Shown: positions 1 to 6,924, numbered from the stretch's first letter. The stretch: DNA of 10,198 nucleotides from Candidatus Aminicenantes bacterium UBA4085 (GCA_002383325.1 DFYJ01000105.1:3568-13765), one strand, 5' to 3'. Notes: generated by a model from the letters alone, not told the origin. Made by a program: numbers and translations.

Positions 1-39
1 CGGTGCCAAGCTCAACGAGGCCATTCGCTTCTGGCTCAT
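1..39 (-). CDS. Possible 5' end of an unidentified gene, cut by the window edge
   Basis: An ATG at 37-39 on the minus strand opens a frame that runs off the left edge after 13 codons (MSQKRMASLSLAP). A GGAGG Shine-Dalgarno site at 50-54 lies 10 nt upstream, and third codon positions are mostly G or C. It would lie 51 bp downstream of, and in the same direction as, the large secreted protein gene, so the two could form an operon. A competing reading exists on the plus strand: a frame open from base 2 to a TGA at 152-154, whose first codons also look coding, would be the 3' end of a convergent gene overlapping the secreted protein gene by 64 bp. The fragment is too short to choose between them or to name a product. 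Confidence 0.3.
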   Translation of the reverse strand, partial: MSQKRMASLSLAP

Positions 40-90
40 GGTGGTCAATCCTCCGCGGCGTCTCATTCAGGCTCGTCCTTTGAACCCGGG

Positions 91-2490
91 TTATCGAATC
101 CCGGGGGCTTTGGCTTTTTCACCGTCGTCGTTGACGGTCAGCCGGGTCGTCTGACCGGGGCCCAGCTCGTGCTTCGGCAGGGTGTCCACGAGGATCTCCC
201 CGGCGCGCCGGCCGAAGAGCCCCTGGCTGTCGACGTAGAGGGTGAAGGCGGCCGGGTAGGGCGTCGGGTTGCGGACCTCGAGCTCCATGCGCCCGCCTCG
301 TCCGCCCACGGTCTTGACCTCGAGGTGGTCGAAGGCCACGACCATCTTCTGGCGCGGGTTCACGTAGATGCCGGGGATCTCGACGGCGGTGAGCATGACC
401 GCCAGCTCGCACCAGGAGACCGAACCCCAGCTCATGTTGCCGCCGACGTTCTCCGGCCCCTCCCAGTCGCTCAGGTTGACCCGCTCGCTGATGTATCCGT
501 CGCGGTCGGAGCCGATCGGCCGCTGGGCTGTGCACATGAACTCCAGGATGTTGTGGGCGATGTCCTTGAGCAGCGCCAGGTAGCGCGCGTCGCCGGTGGC
601 CCGGTAGAGCTTCAACAGGCAGTCGCCGGAGGAGGTGCAGATGCCCGGCGCGGCGTGCTTGTTCTGGACGCTGGCCCAGACGGCCCCCGCGCTGTGGGCG
701 CCGCATTTGGCCAGGTCCGACCCGGCCGGGAATTTGTAGTCGTAGGCCACGACCCAGGAGGAACAGAGCGCGGCCATGTCCTCGGCGTAGCCCAGCCACT
801 TCTTGTCGCCGGTCGCCTCGTGAAGCTGCACGAACGACTCGAGCATGGCAAAGGCCGACTCGCTGTCGGGGCACTGGAGGATCTCGCCCGGCCCGCCGGT
901 GGTGTAGCCGCAGGCCACGTCGCGCCGGTAGTAGGCCTCGGCCGCCAGCTCGGCGATCCGCAGGTAGCGCGGATCGTTGAAGTAGCGTGAAGCTCGGACC
1001 AGGGCGGCCGGGGCGATCGCGCCCGCGGTTGAGCCGCTGATGACCAGGGCGCCCGAGTCCACGTCGACGAGCTGGCCGAATTCGCCGTGGATGTTCCAGA
1101 GCTTGACGAAAGCCGTGGCCAAGGCCCGGGTCCTGTCCTCCCAGGCCGCGCGGATGGCCGCGACCCGGCTGCGGCGCTTGAGCGCGTCGAGCTGCTTGAT
1201 CATGAAGTTCAGCGCGTCGGCGTTCTTGCGGACCATGGCCACGGACCGGCGCGCTTCCATCTGATCGAAGTTGTCGCCGTAGACCTGGCCGTCCTTGTAG
1301 ATGCCGTGCAGGAAATTCGCCCGGCCGACCATCTTGTCCCAGATCACGTTGATGGTCTTGGTGGACCGCAGGACGGAGAGCGGGTCGCCGCCGAGAAGGA
1401 GCGGGAAGGTCTGCATCAGGCCGCCCACCCAGCCGACCTGGATGTTGCCGAAAGGCGAGTCGCCGTTGCCGTTCTTGTAGTAGCCGCCCGACTCCTTCCA
1501 GCGCTCGACCGGATCGTTCTGCAGGTCGCGCTGCATGAGCAGGGCCTCGCTGAAGGGGATGCGGTGGGTGAAGGCGTTGGCGCCGGTCAGATCCTTGCGA
1601 TGGGCGAAGAAATGGCGGTAGAGGCCGGGGATGCCGTCGCAGGCGAAGACGTGGATGCGGAAGCGCAGGGTGATCGTCGCCCCTTCCTTGAGGTCGGGCG
1701 CCCGGTCGCCGGAGGGGGACAGGGTCATGCTACCGAAGCGCCGCTCGCGGACCGCCGGGGCGCTGATGAAGAGAGAAGCCTGCCTGCGGTCGGCCGATTC
1801 CTCGAGCGTCAGTCCCGAATTGCCGAGCTCCGTCTGCTGGGTGAAGAGCAGAAGCAGCCCCTTGCGGGCGGCGGGAAAGTACGCGACGAAGGCCGGCGCG
1901 GCCATATCGCCGGTGGTCAGCTCCATCTTCGAAGGGCCTTCGCCGAGCGTCAGGCGGGGGACGTCGGTGATGGTGATCGGAAGGCGGGGCTTTCCCTCGA
2001 AGGAGGCATCATAGAAGGGCGGGTACTTGGCCGGGAAGACGGCGAAGCGGTTGCCGTTGTAGGCGGCGGCCGGGATCATGACGAAATTGTCCGTCGTCCA
2101 GCGGTCGAAGCTGAGGCGCAGGGCGGCCCCGGCCTGGGCGGCAGACCCCGCGGCGAGATGAAGACGGCATTCGACGTCGACGGCGGAAGCGCCCTTTTCG
2201 ATCGCAGCCGGACGCAGGGTCAGCTCGGCGGCCCAGCGGGCCGGTCCGCCGGCCGCGGATGCGGCGCGATAGATGCCGCCGTCAAGAGTAAAAGCCAGCG
2301 CGTCTTCGGAGATGGGGCGGGCGCCGTCGAAGCGGCGGACCAGAAGATCCAAGCCGGCGCCGATCTCCGCCAGCGGCAGCAAGACCTTGTCGGCGGCCGG
2401 CCTCGCAGCGCTTTGCGGTCCCGGATTCGCCAGGCCGACGGCGCTCAGCCCCGAGAGCGCAAGGGTGAGAACCAGGATTCGTTTTTTCAT
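91..2490 (-). CDS. Secreted protein with a six-hairpin glycosidase-like alpha/alpha barrel
   Basis: This is a 799-residue protein beginning MKKRILVLTLALSGLSAVGLA, a classical Sec signal peptide (two Lys and an Arg, then a hydrophobic core) probably cleaved around residue 21. The start is fixed by AAGGA at 2500-2504 and by a promoter at 2542-2570; a longer open frame from 2622 begins upstream of that promoter and inside a repeat. Residues 30-300 are rich in predicted beta strand. Residues 330-700 are helical and contain repeated hairpins of the form ATGD-x2-W/YL (560-580 and 631-650, with a related NDPRYL at 505-510), the pattern of alpha/alpha-toroid sugar-processing enzymes. Residues 710-799 look like a C-terminal beta domain. 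Candidate functional stretches are GNIQVGWVGGLMQ (348-360) and DGYISERVNLSDWEGPEN (664-681), rich in aromatic and acidic residues as in glycan-binding clefts. No catalytic pair can be assigned. A polysaccharide-degrading or scavenging role is inference; the coding call is secure. Confidence 0.9.
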   Translation of the reverse strand: MKKRILVLTLALSGLSAVGLANPGPQSAARPAADKVLLPLAEIGAGLDLLVRRFDGARPISEDALAFTLDGGIYRAASAAGGPARWAAELTLRPAAIEKGASAVDVECRLHLAAGSAAQAGAALRLSFDRWTTDNFVMIPAAAYNGNRFAVFPAKYPPFYDASFEGKPRLPITITDVPRLTLGEGPSKMELTTGDMAAPAFVAYFPAARKGLLLLFTQQTELGNSGLTLEESADRRQASLFISAPAVRERRFGSMTLSPSGDRAPDLKEGATITLRFRIHVFACDGIPGLYRHFFAHRKDLTGANAFTHRIPFSEALLMQRDLQNDPVERWKESGGYYKNGNGDSPFGNIQVGWVGGLMQTFPLLLGGDPLSVLRSTKTINVIWDKMVGRANFLHGIYKDGQVYGDNFDQMEARRSVAMVRKNADALNFMIKQLDALKRRSRVAAIRAAWEDRTRALATAFVKLWNIHGEFGQLVDVDSGALVISGSTAGAIAPAALVRASRYFNDPRYLRIAELAAEAYYRRDVACGYTTGGPGEILQCPDSESAFAMLESFVQLHEATGDKKWLGYAEDMAALCSSWVVAYDYKFPAGSDLAKCGAHSAGAVWASVQNKHAAPGICTSSGDCLLKLYRATGDARYLALLKDIAHNILEFMCTAQRPIGSDRDGYISERVNLSDWEGPENVGGNMSWGSVSWCELAVMLTAVEIPGIYVNPRQKMVVAFDHLEVKTVGGRGGRMELEVRNPTPYPAAFTLYVDSQGLFGRRAGEILVDTLPKHELGPGQTTRLTVNDDGEKAKAPGIR

Positions 2491-2499
2491 CGAGCAGAA

Positions 2500-2504
2500 T
2501 CCTT
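2500..2504 (-). promoter_or_regulatory. Ribosome binding site of the secreted protein gene
   Basis: AAGGA on the minus strand, 9 nt before the ATG at 2490. It selects the MKKRIL start, which directly gives a signal peptide, over the in-frame upstream ATG at 2622. Confidence 0.7.
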
Positions 2505-2541
2505 GCTTTGGCAAAATGCTCATAACCGGGCGACGGGCCCA

Positions 2542-2570
2542 TTTATACGGCCGGCGCCCGGGCGTGTCAA
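2542..2570 (-). promoter_or_regulatory. Sigma70-type promoter for the secreted protein gene
   Basis: On the minus strand a perfect -35 box TTGACA (2565-2570) is followed, after exactly 17 nt, by TATAAA (2542-2547). Transcription would start near 2535 and leave a leader of about 45 nt before the ATG at 2490. The -35 box lies 20 bp from the left end of the inverted-repeat element at 2590, so the promoter is outside the element. The 14 nt TATAAATGGGCCCG running from the -10 box also occur upstream of tyrS. Confidence 0.75.
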
Positions 2571-2589
2571 ATAATCGGTCATAAGAATC

Positions 2590-2626
2590 AGCAGACACAT
2601 ACCAATTATTAATTCCAGACACATAC
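2590..2626 (-). repeat. Left inverted end of the 242-bp element
   Basis: Exact reverse complement of 2795-2831. Read on the minus strand it gives GTATGTGTCTGGAATTAATA and onward. Its translation (residues WYVSA of the longer frame) explains a spurious N-terminal extension of the minus-strand gene. Confidence 0.85.
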
Positions 2627-2745
2627 TTATTTCGGCTCTTTGCATATATGTACCCGAATGATTGACGAAACGCACGTTGTGGTTGGGGGCTAAAAATTCG
2701 TCACTTCCCGATTCAAGTCCAGCCGCATAATTGGCGTGCCGACGA

Positions 2746-2774
2746 TTGACAAAACGGTTCAAATAAACGGTAAT
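2746..2774 (+). promoter_or_regulatory. Candidate rtcB promoter inside the repeat element
   Basis: A perfect TTGACA (2746-2751) is followed after 17 nt by GGTAAT (2769-2774), which matches TATAAT at four positions. If used, transcription would begin near 2781 and the right end of the element would form most of the rtcB leader. The -10 box is only moderate, so this is a candidate. No better promoter is visible between the element and rtcB, and there is no room for one in the 6 bp outside it. Confidence 0.4.
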
Positions 2775-2794
2775 TGCTCACTAGATGTTAATTG

Positions 2795-2831
2795 GTATGT
2801 GTCTGGAATTAATAATTGGTATGTGTCTGCT
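2795..2831 (+). repeat. Right inverted end of the 242-bp element
   Basis: Perfect reverse complement of 2590-2626, with GTATGTGTCTG at 2795-2805 and again at 2819-2829. It stops 6 bp before the rtcB start. In the rtcB frame it reads through as NWYVSGINNWYVSA, a repeat-derived extension that should not be taken as the protein's N-terminus. Confidence 0.85.
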
Positions 2832-2837
2832 ATTTCG

Positions 2838-4260
2838 ATGGACCTGATCAAGATCGACGGCCATACGTGGGAGATTCCCCGCCAGGCGGGGATGAACGTC
2901 CCGGCCCGGATCTACGCTTCGGAAGCGCTCCTCAAGGACATCCGCCGCGACAAGACCCTCGACCAGGCCCGCCACTCGGCCTGCCTGCCCGGCATCCGCC
3001 GGATGGCCTACGTCATGCCCGACGCCCACCAGGGGTACGGCTTCCCGATCGGCGGCGTCGTCGCCTTCGACCTCGACGAGGGCGTCATCTCGCCCGGCGG
3101 CGTGGGCTACGACATCAACTGCGGTGTCCGCCTCCTGCGCACCGATTTCGGCGAGGAGGACGTCACGGCCCGCCGCAAGGAGCTCCTGGCTGCCGTCTTC
3201 CGCGAGGTCCCCGCCGGCGTCGGCAAGAGCGGCGTGACCAAGCTCTCGCTCTCGGCCCTCAAGGGCATCCTGGCCAAGGGGGCGGAGTGGGCCGTGGCCA
3301 AACGGCTATGGCGTGCCGGCAGATCTGGAGACGACCGAGGAAAGCGGCCGCCTGGCCGAGGCCGACCCCGCCGCCGTCTCGTCCCGGGCTCTCGAGCGGG
3401 GCATTCCCCAGCTCGGCACCCTCGGCTCCGGCAATCACTTCCTGGAGATCCAAAAGGTCGACCGGATCCACGATCCCGCCACCGCCGCGGCTTTCGGCAT
3501 CGGCCCGGTCGGCCAGGTCCTGGTCATGATCCACTGCGGCAGCCGCGGCCTGGGCCACCAGGTGGCTACGGACTTCATCGACGAGATGCTGTCCGGCCCG
3601 CTTCCTCCCGGCCTGCCCGACCGCGAGCTGGTCCATGCGCCCGTCCGCTCGCCGCTGGGCCGCCGCTATTACGCCGCCATGAGCGCGGCCGTCAACTACG
3701 CCTTCACCAACCGCCAGATGATCGCCCACTGGGTGCGCGAGGTTTTCGCCAAGGTCCTCGGCTCATCGGTCGGCCTGCGCCAGGTTTACGATGTCTGCCA
3801 CAACGTGGCCAAAATCGAGACCCACGATCTGGACGGCCGCCCGACCCGGCTGTGCGTCCACCGCAAGGGCGCCACCCGCAGCTTCGGCCCGGGCCGCCGC
3901 GAGGTTCCGGCCGTCTACCGGTCCGTCGGCCAACCGGTGATCATACCCGGCAGCATGGGCACGGCCTCCTACATCTTGGCCGGAACCGTCGCCGCCGAGG
4001 CCCTCAGCTTCGGCTCCACGGCCCATGGCGCCGGACGGATCCTCTCGCGCCACGAGGCTTTGCGTCGCTTCCGTGGCGAGAGCATCCGCGACGACCTGGC
4101 CCGCCGCGGCATCGAGCTCCAGGCGACCAGCTGGCGCGGAGTGGCCGAGGAGGCCGGCGAAGCCTATAAGGACGTGGACGAAGTCGTCCGCGTCTCCGAC
4201 GCCGTGGGGCTGGGGCGACTGGTTGCCAGGGTCGTGCCCATCGGAGTGATGAAAGGGTAG
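2838..4260 (+). CDS. rtcB: RtcB RNA-splicing ligase, with an apparent one-base frameshift
   Basis: RtcB joins RNA 2',3'-cyclic phosphate or 3'-phosphate ends to 5'-OH ends using GTP and Mn2+, in RNA repair or tRNA splicing. The first frame (from ATG 2838) carries the family N-terminus MDLIKIDGHTWEIP and the DINCG motif (Asp92, Cys95). The reading then moves by one base: AAA at 3300-3302 should be AA, giving AVANGYGVPADLE instead of AVAKRLWRAG. The second frame, running to 4260, carries GSGNHF (His200), MIHCGSRGLGH (His232), CHN (His321) and AHGAGR (His396). These match the metal and GMP-linked residues of known RtcB proteins. With the base removed the product is 473 residues, normal for the family. 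Either the base is a sequencing or assembly error or the gene is truly broken. The start lies 6 bp after a repeat element and has no clear Shine-Dalgarno. No archease or rtcA is seen nearby. Confidence 0.9.
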
Positions 4261-4276
4261 ACTTCTCGCACACTGC

Positions 4277-4283
4277 GGAGGAG
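4277..4283 (+). promoter_or_regulatory. Ribosome binding site of the YwbE-family gene
   Basis: GGAGGAG ends 7 nt before the ATG at 4291 but only 1 nt before the alternative ATG at 4285, so spacing favours 4291 as the true start. Confidence 0.7.
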
Positions 4284-4290
4284 AATGAGC

Positions 4291-4500
4291 ATGAACGGCC
4301 GCCAGCGCACCGACATCAAGCCGGGAACCCGCGTTCGCGTCGTCCAGAAAGCCGATCAAGGCAGCGGGAGGCTGACCGAAGGAATCGTCCAAGACATTCT
4401 GACGCCGTCCCCGGATCATCCCCGCGGCATCAAAGTCAGGCTGACGAGCGGGATCGTCGGCCGGGTCAAGGAAATCATCGGATCAGGAGACGCAACATGA
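4291..4500 (+). CDS. YwbE family small protein (DUF2196)
   Basis: This 69-residue protein begins MNGRQRTDIKPGTRVRVVQK and continues with DQGSGRLTEGIVQDIL, HPRGIKVRL and GIVGRVKEI. This order (N-terminal IKPG-x-V, GIV-x-DIL, HP-x-GIKVRL, G-x-VGRV) is that of the YwbE/DUF2196 family, whose members are about 65 residues long and whose function is unknown; the sequence suggests a small all-beta fold. The ATG at 4291 is preferred to the one at 4285 because of Shine-Dalgarno spacing and because family members start MNG. It begins 30 bp after rtcB, and its TGA overlaps the ATG of the following hydrolase gene (ATGA, 4497-4500), so the three genes are probably co-transcribed and the last two translationally coupled. 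Confidence 0.85.
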   Translation: MNGRQRTDIKPGTRVRVVQKADQGSGRLTEGIVQDILTPSPDHPRGIKVRLTSGIVGRVKEIIGSGDAT

Positions 4501-5690
4501 GAGATCGCATCCGTCCATGGACTTGCGGCCCGACTCGCGGCGCGTTCGGACGGCCGGCAGCCTGGGCTGTTCTCGCCGTTTTTGCCTTGTCCGCTCTCGT
4601 GACGATGGCGCCCGGGCTTCCGCTCTCGGCGGGCCAGAATCCGCCCGCGGGCCAGCCCTCCCCCCAGGCCAAGCCGGTCGCGCCGCCGACGCCCGGGCAG
4701 GCCGAGGCGCAGCGCATCCGGAAGCAGATCGACGAATTGGAGAAGAGGCTGAGCGACCTGCGCAGCGAGGGCTTGGCCGCGCGCTATGCCCGCGACATGG
4801 AGGCCAAGAAGAATGACGACGATCTCGTCGTCAAGCTGGCCCGCGAAGCCGGGATCGGCTACGCCAAGGTCTCCTATCCCAGCTCGATCGACGGCCTGTC
4901 CATCCCCGCCTACCTCTTCACGCCGCTCCAGCGCCGCGGGCCCAAGGGCCATGCGGCGCTTGTCTGGGTCCACGGCGGCGTCCACAGCAGCTTCTCCTCC
5001 AGCGCCATGCCCTTCATCCACCAGGCGGTAGACCGCGGCTACATCGTCATCGCCCCCGATTACCGCGGCAGCACGGGCTACGGCAAGGAGTTCCACGAGG
5101 CCATCGACTACGGCGGGTACGAGGTCGACGATTCCATGTCGGCCATCGATTACCTGATGGCCAACGTCCCCCAGGTCGATCCCGACCGGCTGGGCATGAT
5201 CGGCTGGAGCCACGGGGGGTTCATCACTCTGCACTCGCTCATCCGCGACCAGGGCAAGATCCTCAAGTGCGGCTACGCCGGCGTCCCGGTGACCAACCTC
5301 GTCTTCCGGCTGTCTTATAAGGGCCCCTCCTACGAGGCCGACTTCTTCGCCCAGAAGCGGATCGGCGGGCATGTCTACCAGCGGCGGGAGCTCTATATCG
5401 AGCGGTCGCCCGTCTACCACGTGTCCAAGATCAAGGTCCCGGTGGCCGTCCACGTCGCCACCAACGACCAGGACGTCAACTTCGTCGAGGACGAGATGAT
5501 GATCCACGCCCTGGAGTACCATCTGCCCCGGCTGGCCGAGACCAAGATTTACGTCGATCCCCCGGGCGGCCATTCCTTCGAGCGCCTGGTCAACGCCGAG
5601 AAGACCGAGCCGCAGAACACGCCGCCGCAGCGGGACGGCTGGAACCGCATCTGGGCGTTCTTGGAAGTGAACCTGAAGCCGTATAATTAG
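4497..5690 (+). CDS. Exported alpha/beta hydrolase, prolyl oligopeptidase (S9)-like
   Basis: This 397-residue protein has an N-terminal hydrophobic segment (about 21-39, AAWAVLAVFALSALVTMAPG) after a basic stretch, acting as a signal peptide or anchor. A Pro-rich linker (48-67) and a short charged helix (70-105, coiled-coil-like) follow. The catalytic domain covers about 120-397: oxyanion-hole HGG (159-161), GYGKEFHEA, nucleophile elbow GWSHGG with Ser238, acidic ATNDQDV (Asp324 likely) and catalytic His359 in PGGHSF. The PDYRGSTGYG block (187-196) and this order are typical of S9-type peptidases and dienelactone-hydrolase-like esterases. There is no beta-propeller, so the substrate is probably a small ester or short peptide outside the cytoplasm. 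The gene overlaps the YwbE-family gene by 4 bp. Its last two codons (AAT TAG) lie within a dispersed repeat beginning at 5685, so the C-terminus may have been set by that insertion. Confidence 0.88.
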   Translation: MRDRIRPWTCGPTRGAFGRPAAWAVLAVFALSALVTMAPGLPLSAGQNPPAGQPSPQAKPVAPPTPGQAEAQRIRKQIDELEKRLSDLRSEGLAARYARDMEAKKNDDDLVVKLAREAGIGYAKVSYPSSIDGLSIPAYLFTPLQRRGPKGHAALVWVHGGVHSSFSSSAMPFIHQAVDRGYIVIAPDYRGSTGYGKEFHEAIDYGGYEVDDSMSAIDYLMANVPQVDPDRLGMIGWSHGGFITLHSLIRDQGKILKCGYAGVPVTNLVFRLSYKGPSYEADFFAQKRIGGHVYQRRELYIERSPVYHVSKIKVPVAVHVATNDQDVNFVEDEMMIHALEYHLPRLAETKIYVDPPGGHSFERLVNAEKTEPQNTPPQRDGWNRIWAFLEVNLKPYN

Positions 5691-5717
5691 GGGGACACCA
5701 TACATAACTCCCGATTT
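5685..5717 (+). repeat. Single copy of the GGGGACACCATACATAACTC repeat
   Basis: About 30 bp are identical to the inverted end at 9245-9277 (read as its reverse complement); the last bases diverge (ATTT instead of AATT). The copy starts at AATTAG, so it includes the last Asn codon and the TAG stop of the hydrolase gene. No inverted partner is found before 5769, where the other repeat type starts, suggesting a partial element or a solo end. Confidence 0.8.
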
Positions 5718-5768
5718 ATCGGCCAGATGGTTTGAGGAGTTCCGGTCCCGCCGGCGTCGATCGAGTGT

Positions 5769-5894
5769 TTCCAGACACATACCTCATTCATGGAACGATC
5801 AACGATTTTGGCGATGGCGACTGACAAATCGTCCAACCATCCAGAAGATCGGTATGTGTCGGGAAGCTAAATTCGGTATGTGTCTGCTAATTCC
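5769..5894. mobile_element. Palindromic repeat element between convergent genes
   Basis: TTCCAGACACATACC at 5769-5783 faces GGTATGTGTC at 5851-5860 and GGTATGTGTCTGCTAATTCC at 5875-5894. The two right-hand copies are spaced 24 bp apart, the same period as in the 2590-2831 element, so this is a shorter, divergent relative of it. The core is an imperfect hairpin: arms 5791-5808 and 5826-5843 pair at TGGA and ACGATTT with mismatches between them. The right end reaches the first base of the DUF362 stop codon (5894-5896). No coding capacity. The hairpin could help end transcription between the converging genes, but there is no T-run to support a Rho-independent terminator. Confidence 0.65.
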
Positions 5895-6829
5895 TAGATC
5901 GCCGCGTCTTTGACCGTCAGCTTGGCCAGATCCATCCGGCCCAGGCCGTGGGCCGCCGCCTTGCGCAGCATGGTGATATCAGCCGGGGTTCGGCCCAGCA
6001 GACCGGCGCCATAGGCGTCGACGGCTACGGGATCGGCTCCGGCCACGACTTTGCCCGGCCGCAGCAGCGTGCCCGGCCCGGCCGGTCCGTTGCTGCCCAG
6101 CACGACCGTGACATCCGCGAGGCAAAGCGAGGGCTTGCGGACCAGGCCCAGGTCGGCGATGCACTGGGACAAGAAGTCCACGTCGTCGTATTCGCCCTTG
6201 GCGCCGGACCCGGCGTGAAAGAAACGGTTGGTGTCGTCGGCGCAGGCGCCCATCATGTTCTTGAGGCAGCCGCTGAAGCGCGTCCCGGCGTGATCCTTGG
6301 CGATCGGGATGTCGATGACGGCGTCAACCTCGAGCCAATCGCGCGAGACTTTGGCTTTCTTGAGCGCCAGTCCGCCCTTGACCTCGACCTCGACCTTGCT
6401 GCTTCCGGCCGGCTTGATCGCCTTGACCACGTCGGGCATGGCCGCCGAGCGGGCGCTTCGGCCCCAGAAGTCGGGCGCGGGGTTCTGCAGGAAGACGATG
6501 TCCTTGAGGCCGGCCTTGAGGCAGCTCTCGATCGCGGCCAGGACGACATCCGTGCTGGCGTGGCTGCCGGGCAGCTTCCACCAGGCGGGCGCGTTGACCA
6601 GGATCCCGACGCGGCCGCTCTTGCCGGCGAAGCGGCCGATGCCGCCCGCAAGCTCCAGGGCTTTAAGGGCTGCCAGGTAGGCGTCACCGCCCTTGACGGC
6701 GACCAGGTCGGGCAGGCTCTCCGGCGCGGCCAGGAGGCGGGCGGCCGAGCCCGGCGCCAGCGCGGCGATGCCGGTCAGGCTGAGAGACCTCTTGATAAAT
6801 TCCCGGCGGGGTAATCCGTTTGAGGGCAT
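5894..6829 (-). CDS. DUF362 domain protein with Tat signal
   Basis: This 311-residue protein has an N-terminal PRREFIKR twin-arginine motif (Arg8-Arg9, Phe11, Lys13) followed by a hydrophobic stretch (SLTGIAALAPGSAARLLAA), indicating export in folded form by the Tat pathway and suggesting a bound cofactor. DUF362 hallmarks are present: DAVIDIPIAKDH (169-180), the SGCLKNMMG block (186-194), then LADVTVVLGSNGPAGPG (238-253) and the VVAGADPVAVDAYGAGLLGR block (261-280). DUF362 proteins are of uncertain function, often found with iron-sulfur proteins; this one has no ferredoxin-type Cys cluster, only scattered Cys (103, 188, 196, 223, 236). The start is supported by AAGGAG at 6836-6841, 6 nt upstream. 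The gene stands alone, convergent with the hydrolase and divergent from the small-protein gene. Its stop codon abuts a dispersed repeat. Confidence 0.9.
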   Translation of the reverse strand: MPSNGLPRREFIKRSLSLTGIAALAPGSAARLLAAPESLPDLVAVKGGDAYLAALKALELAGGIGRFAGKSGRVGILVNAPAWWKLPGSHASTDVVLAAIESCLKAGLKDIVFLQNPAPDFWGRSARSAAMPDVVKAIKPAGSSKVEVEVKGGLALKKAKVSRDWLEVDAVIDIPIAKDHAGTRFSGCLKNMMGACADDTNRFFHAGSGAKGEYDDVDFLSQCIADLGLVRKPSLCLADVTVVLGSNGPAGPGTLLRPGKVVAGADPVAVDAYGAGLLGRTPADITMLRKAAAHGLGRMDLAKLTVKDAAI

Positions 6830-6862
6830 GGGGCGCTCCTTTCCGAGATGGCAGCTTCCCTA

Positions 6863-6891
6863 GAGATACGCCCCTCGGAGGAAAAGGGCAA
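6863..6891 (-). promoter_or_regulatory. Probable promoter of the DUF362 gene
   Basis: On the minus strand TTGCCC (6886-6891) is followed after 17 nt by TATCTC (6863-6868). Spacing is ideal and both boxes match consensus at four positions. The leader to the ATG at 6829 would be about 27 nt and include AAGGAG at 6836-6841. Confidence 0.5.
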
Positions 6892-6924
6892 TCTCCCCGG
6901 ACCGGCTTTCCGGGCGGATCCGCG

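Larger units (their letters stand above)
2590..2831. mobile_element. 242-bp non-autonomous element with 37-bp perfect inverted ends
   Basis: The segments 2590-2626 and 2795-2831 are exact reverse complements. Each end holds two copies of GTATGTGTCTG spaced 24 bp apart, separated by an A+T-rich GAATTAATAATTG spacer. The 168 bp between them contain no open frame of interest, are clearly richer in A+T than the flanking genes, and carry a directly repeated GATTGAC(G/A)AAACG at 2660-2672 and 2744-2756. No transposase is encoded and I could not identify a target-site duplication. The structure fits a MITE or a REP-type element mobilised in trans, for example by an IS200-like (RAYT) transposase; that assignment is inference. 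It occupies the space between divergent genes and ends 6 bp before the rtcB ATG. Confidence 0.75.

Noticed and set aside
85..105. Terminator at the end of the secreted protein gene
   Set aside because: Two CCCGGG blocks could pair around the stop codon, but the sequence is palindromic by itself and no T-run follows on the minus strand.
1087..2574. Long open frame antisense to the secreted protein gene
   Set aside because: High G+C creates long shadow frames. Its product lacks family motifs, and the minus strand has the signal peptide, promoter and domain pattern.
2491..2622. In-frame N-terminal extension of the secreted protein, from an ATG at 2622
   Set aside because: It starts inside the repeat end, lies upstream of the TTGACA/TATAAA promoter and would bury the signal peptide. 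The ATG at 2490 has its own Shine-Dalgarno.
2736..2837. In-frame extension of RtcB upstream of 2838
   Set aside because: The extra residues (NWYVSGINNWYVSA) are translated repeat, and RtcB proteins normally begin at the MDLIKIDGHTWEIP block.
3298..3304. Programmed frameshift in rtcB
   Set aside because: The site is not a known slippery heptamer, no stimulatory structure or stop codon is placed there, and RtcB is not known to use recoding.
4416..5780. Long minus-strand open frame opposite the hydrolase
   Set aside because: Composition is Val/Asp/Leu/Gly-rich shadow sequence, whereas the plus strand carries a full alpha/beta-hydrolase triad.
5948..6814. Plus-strand open frame opposite the DUF362 gene
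   Set aside because: No recognisable domain; DUF362 motifs, Tat signal and ribosome site are all on the minus strand.
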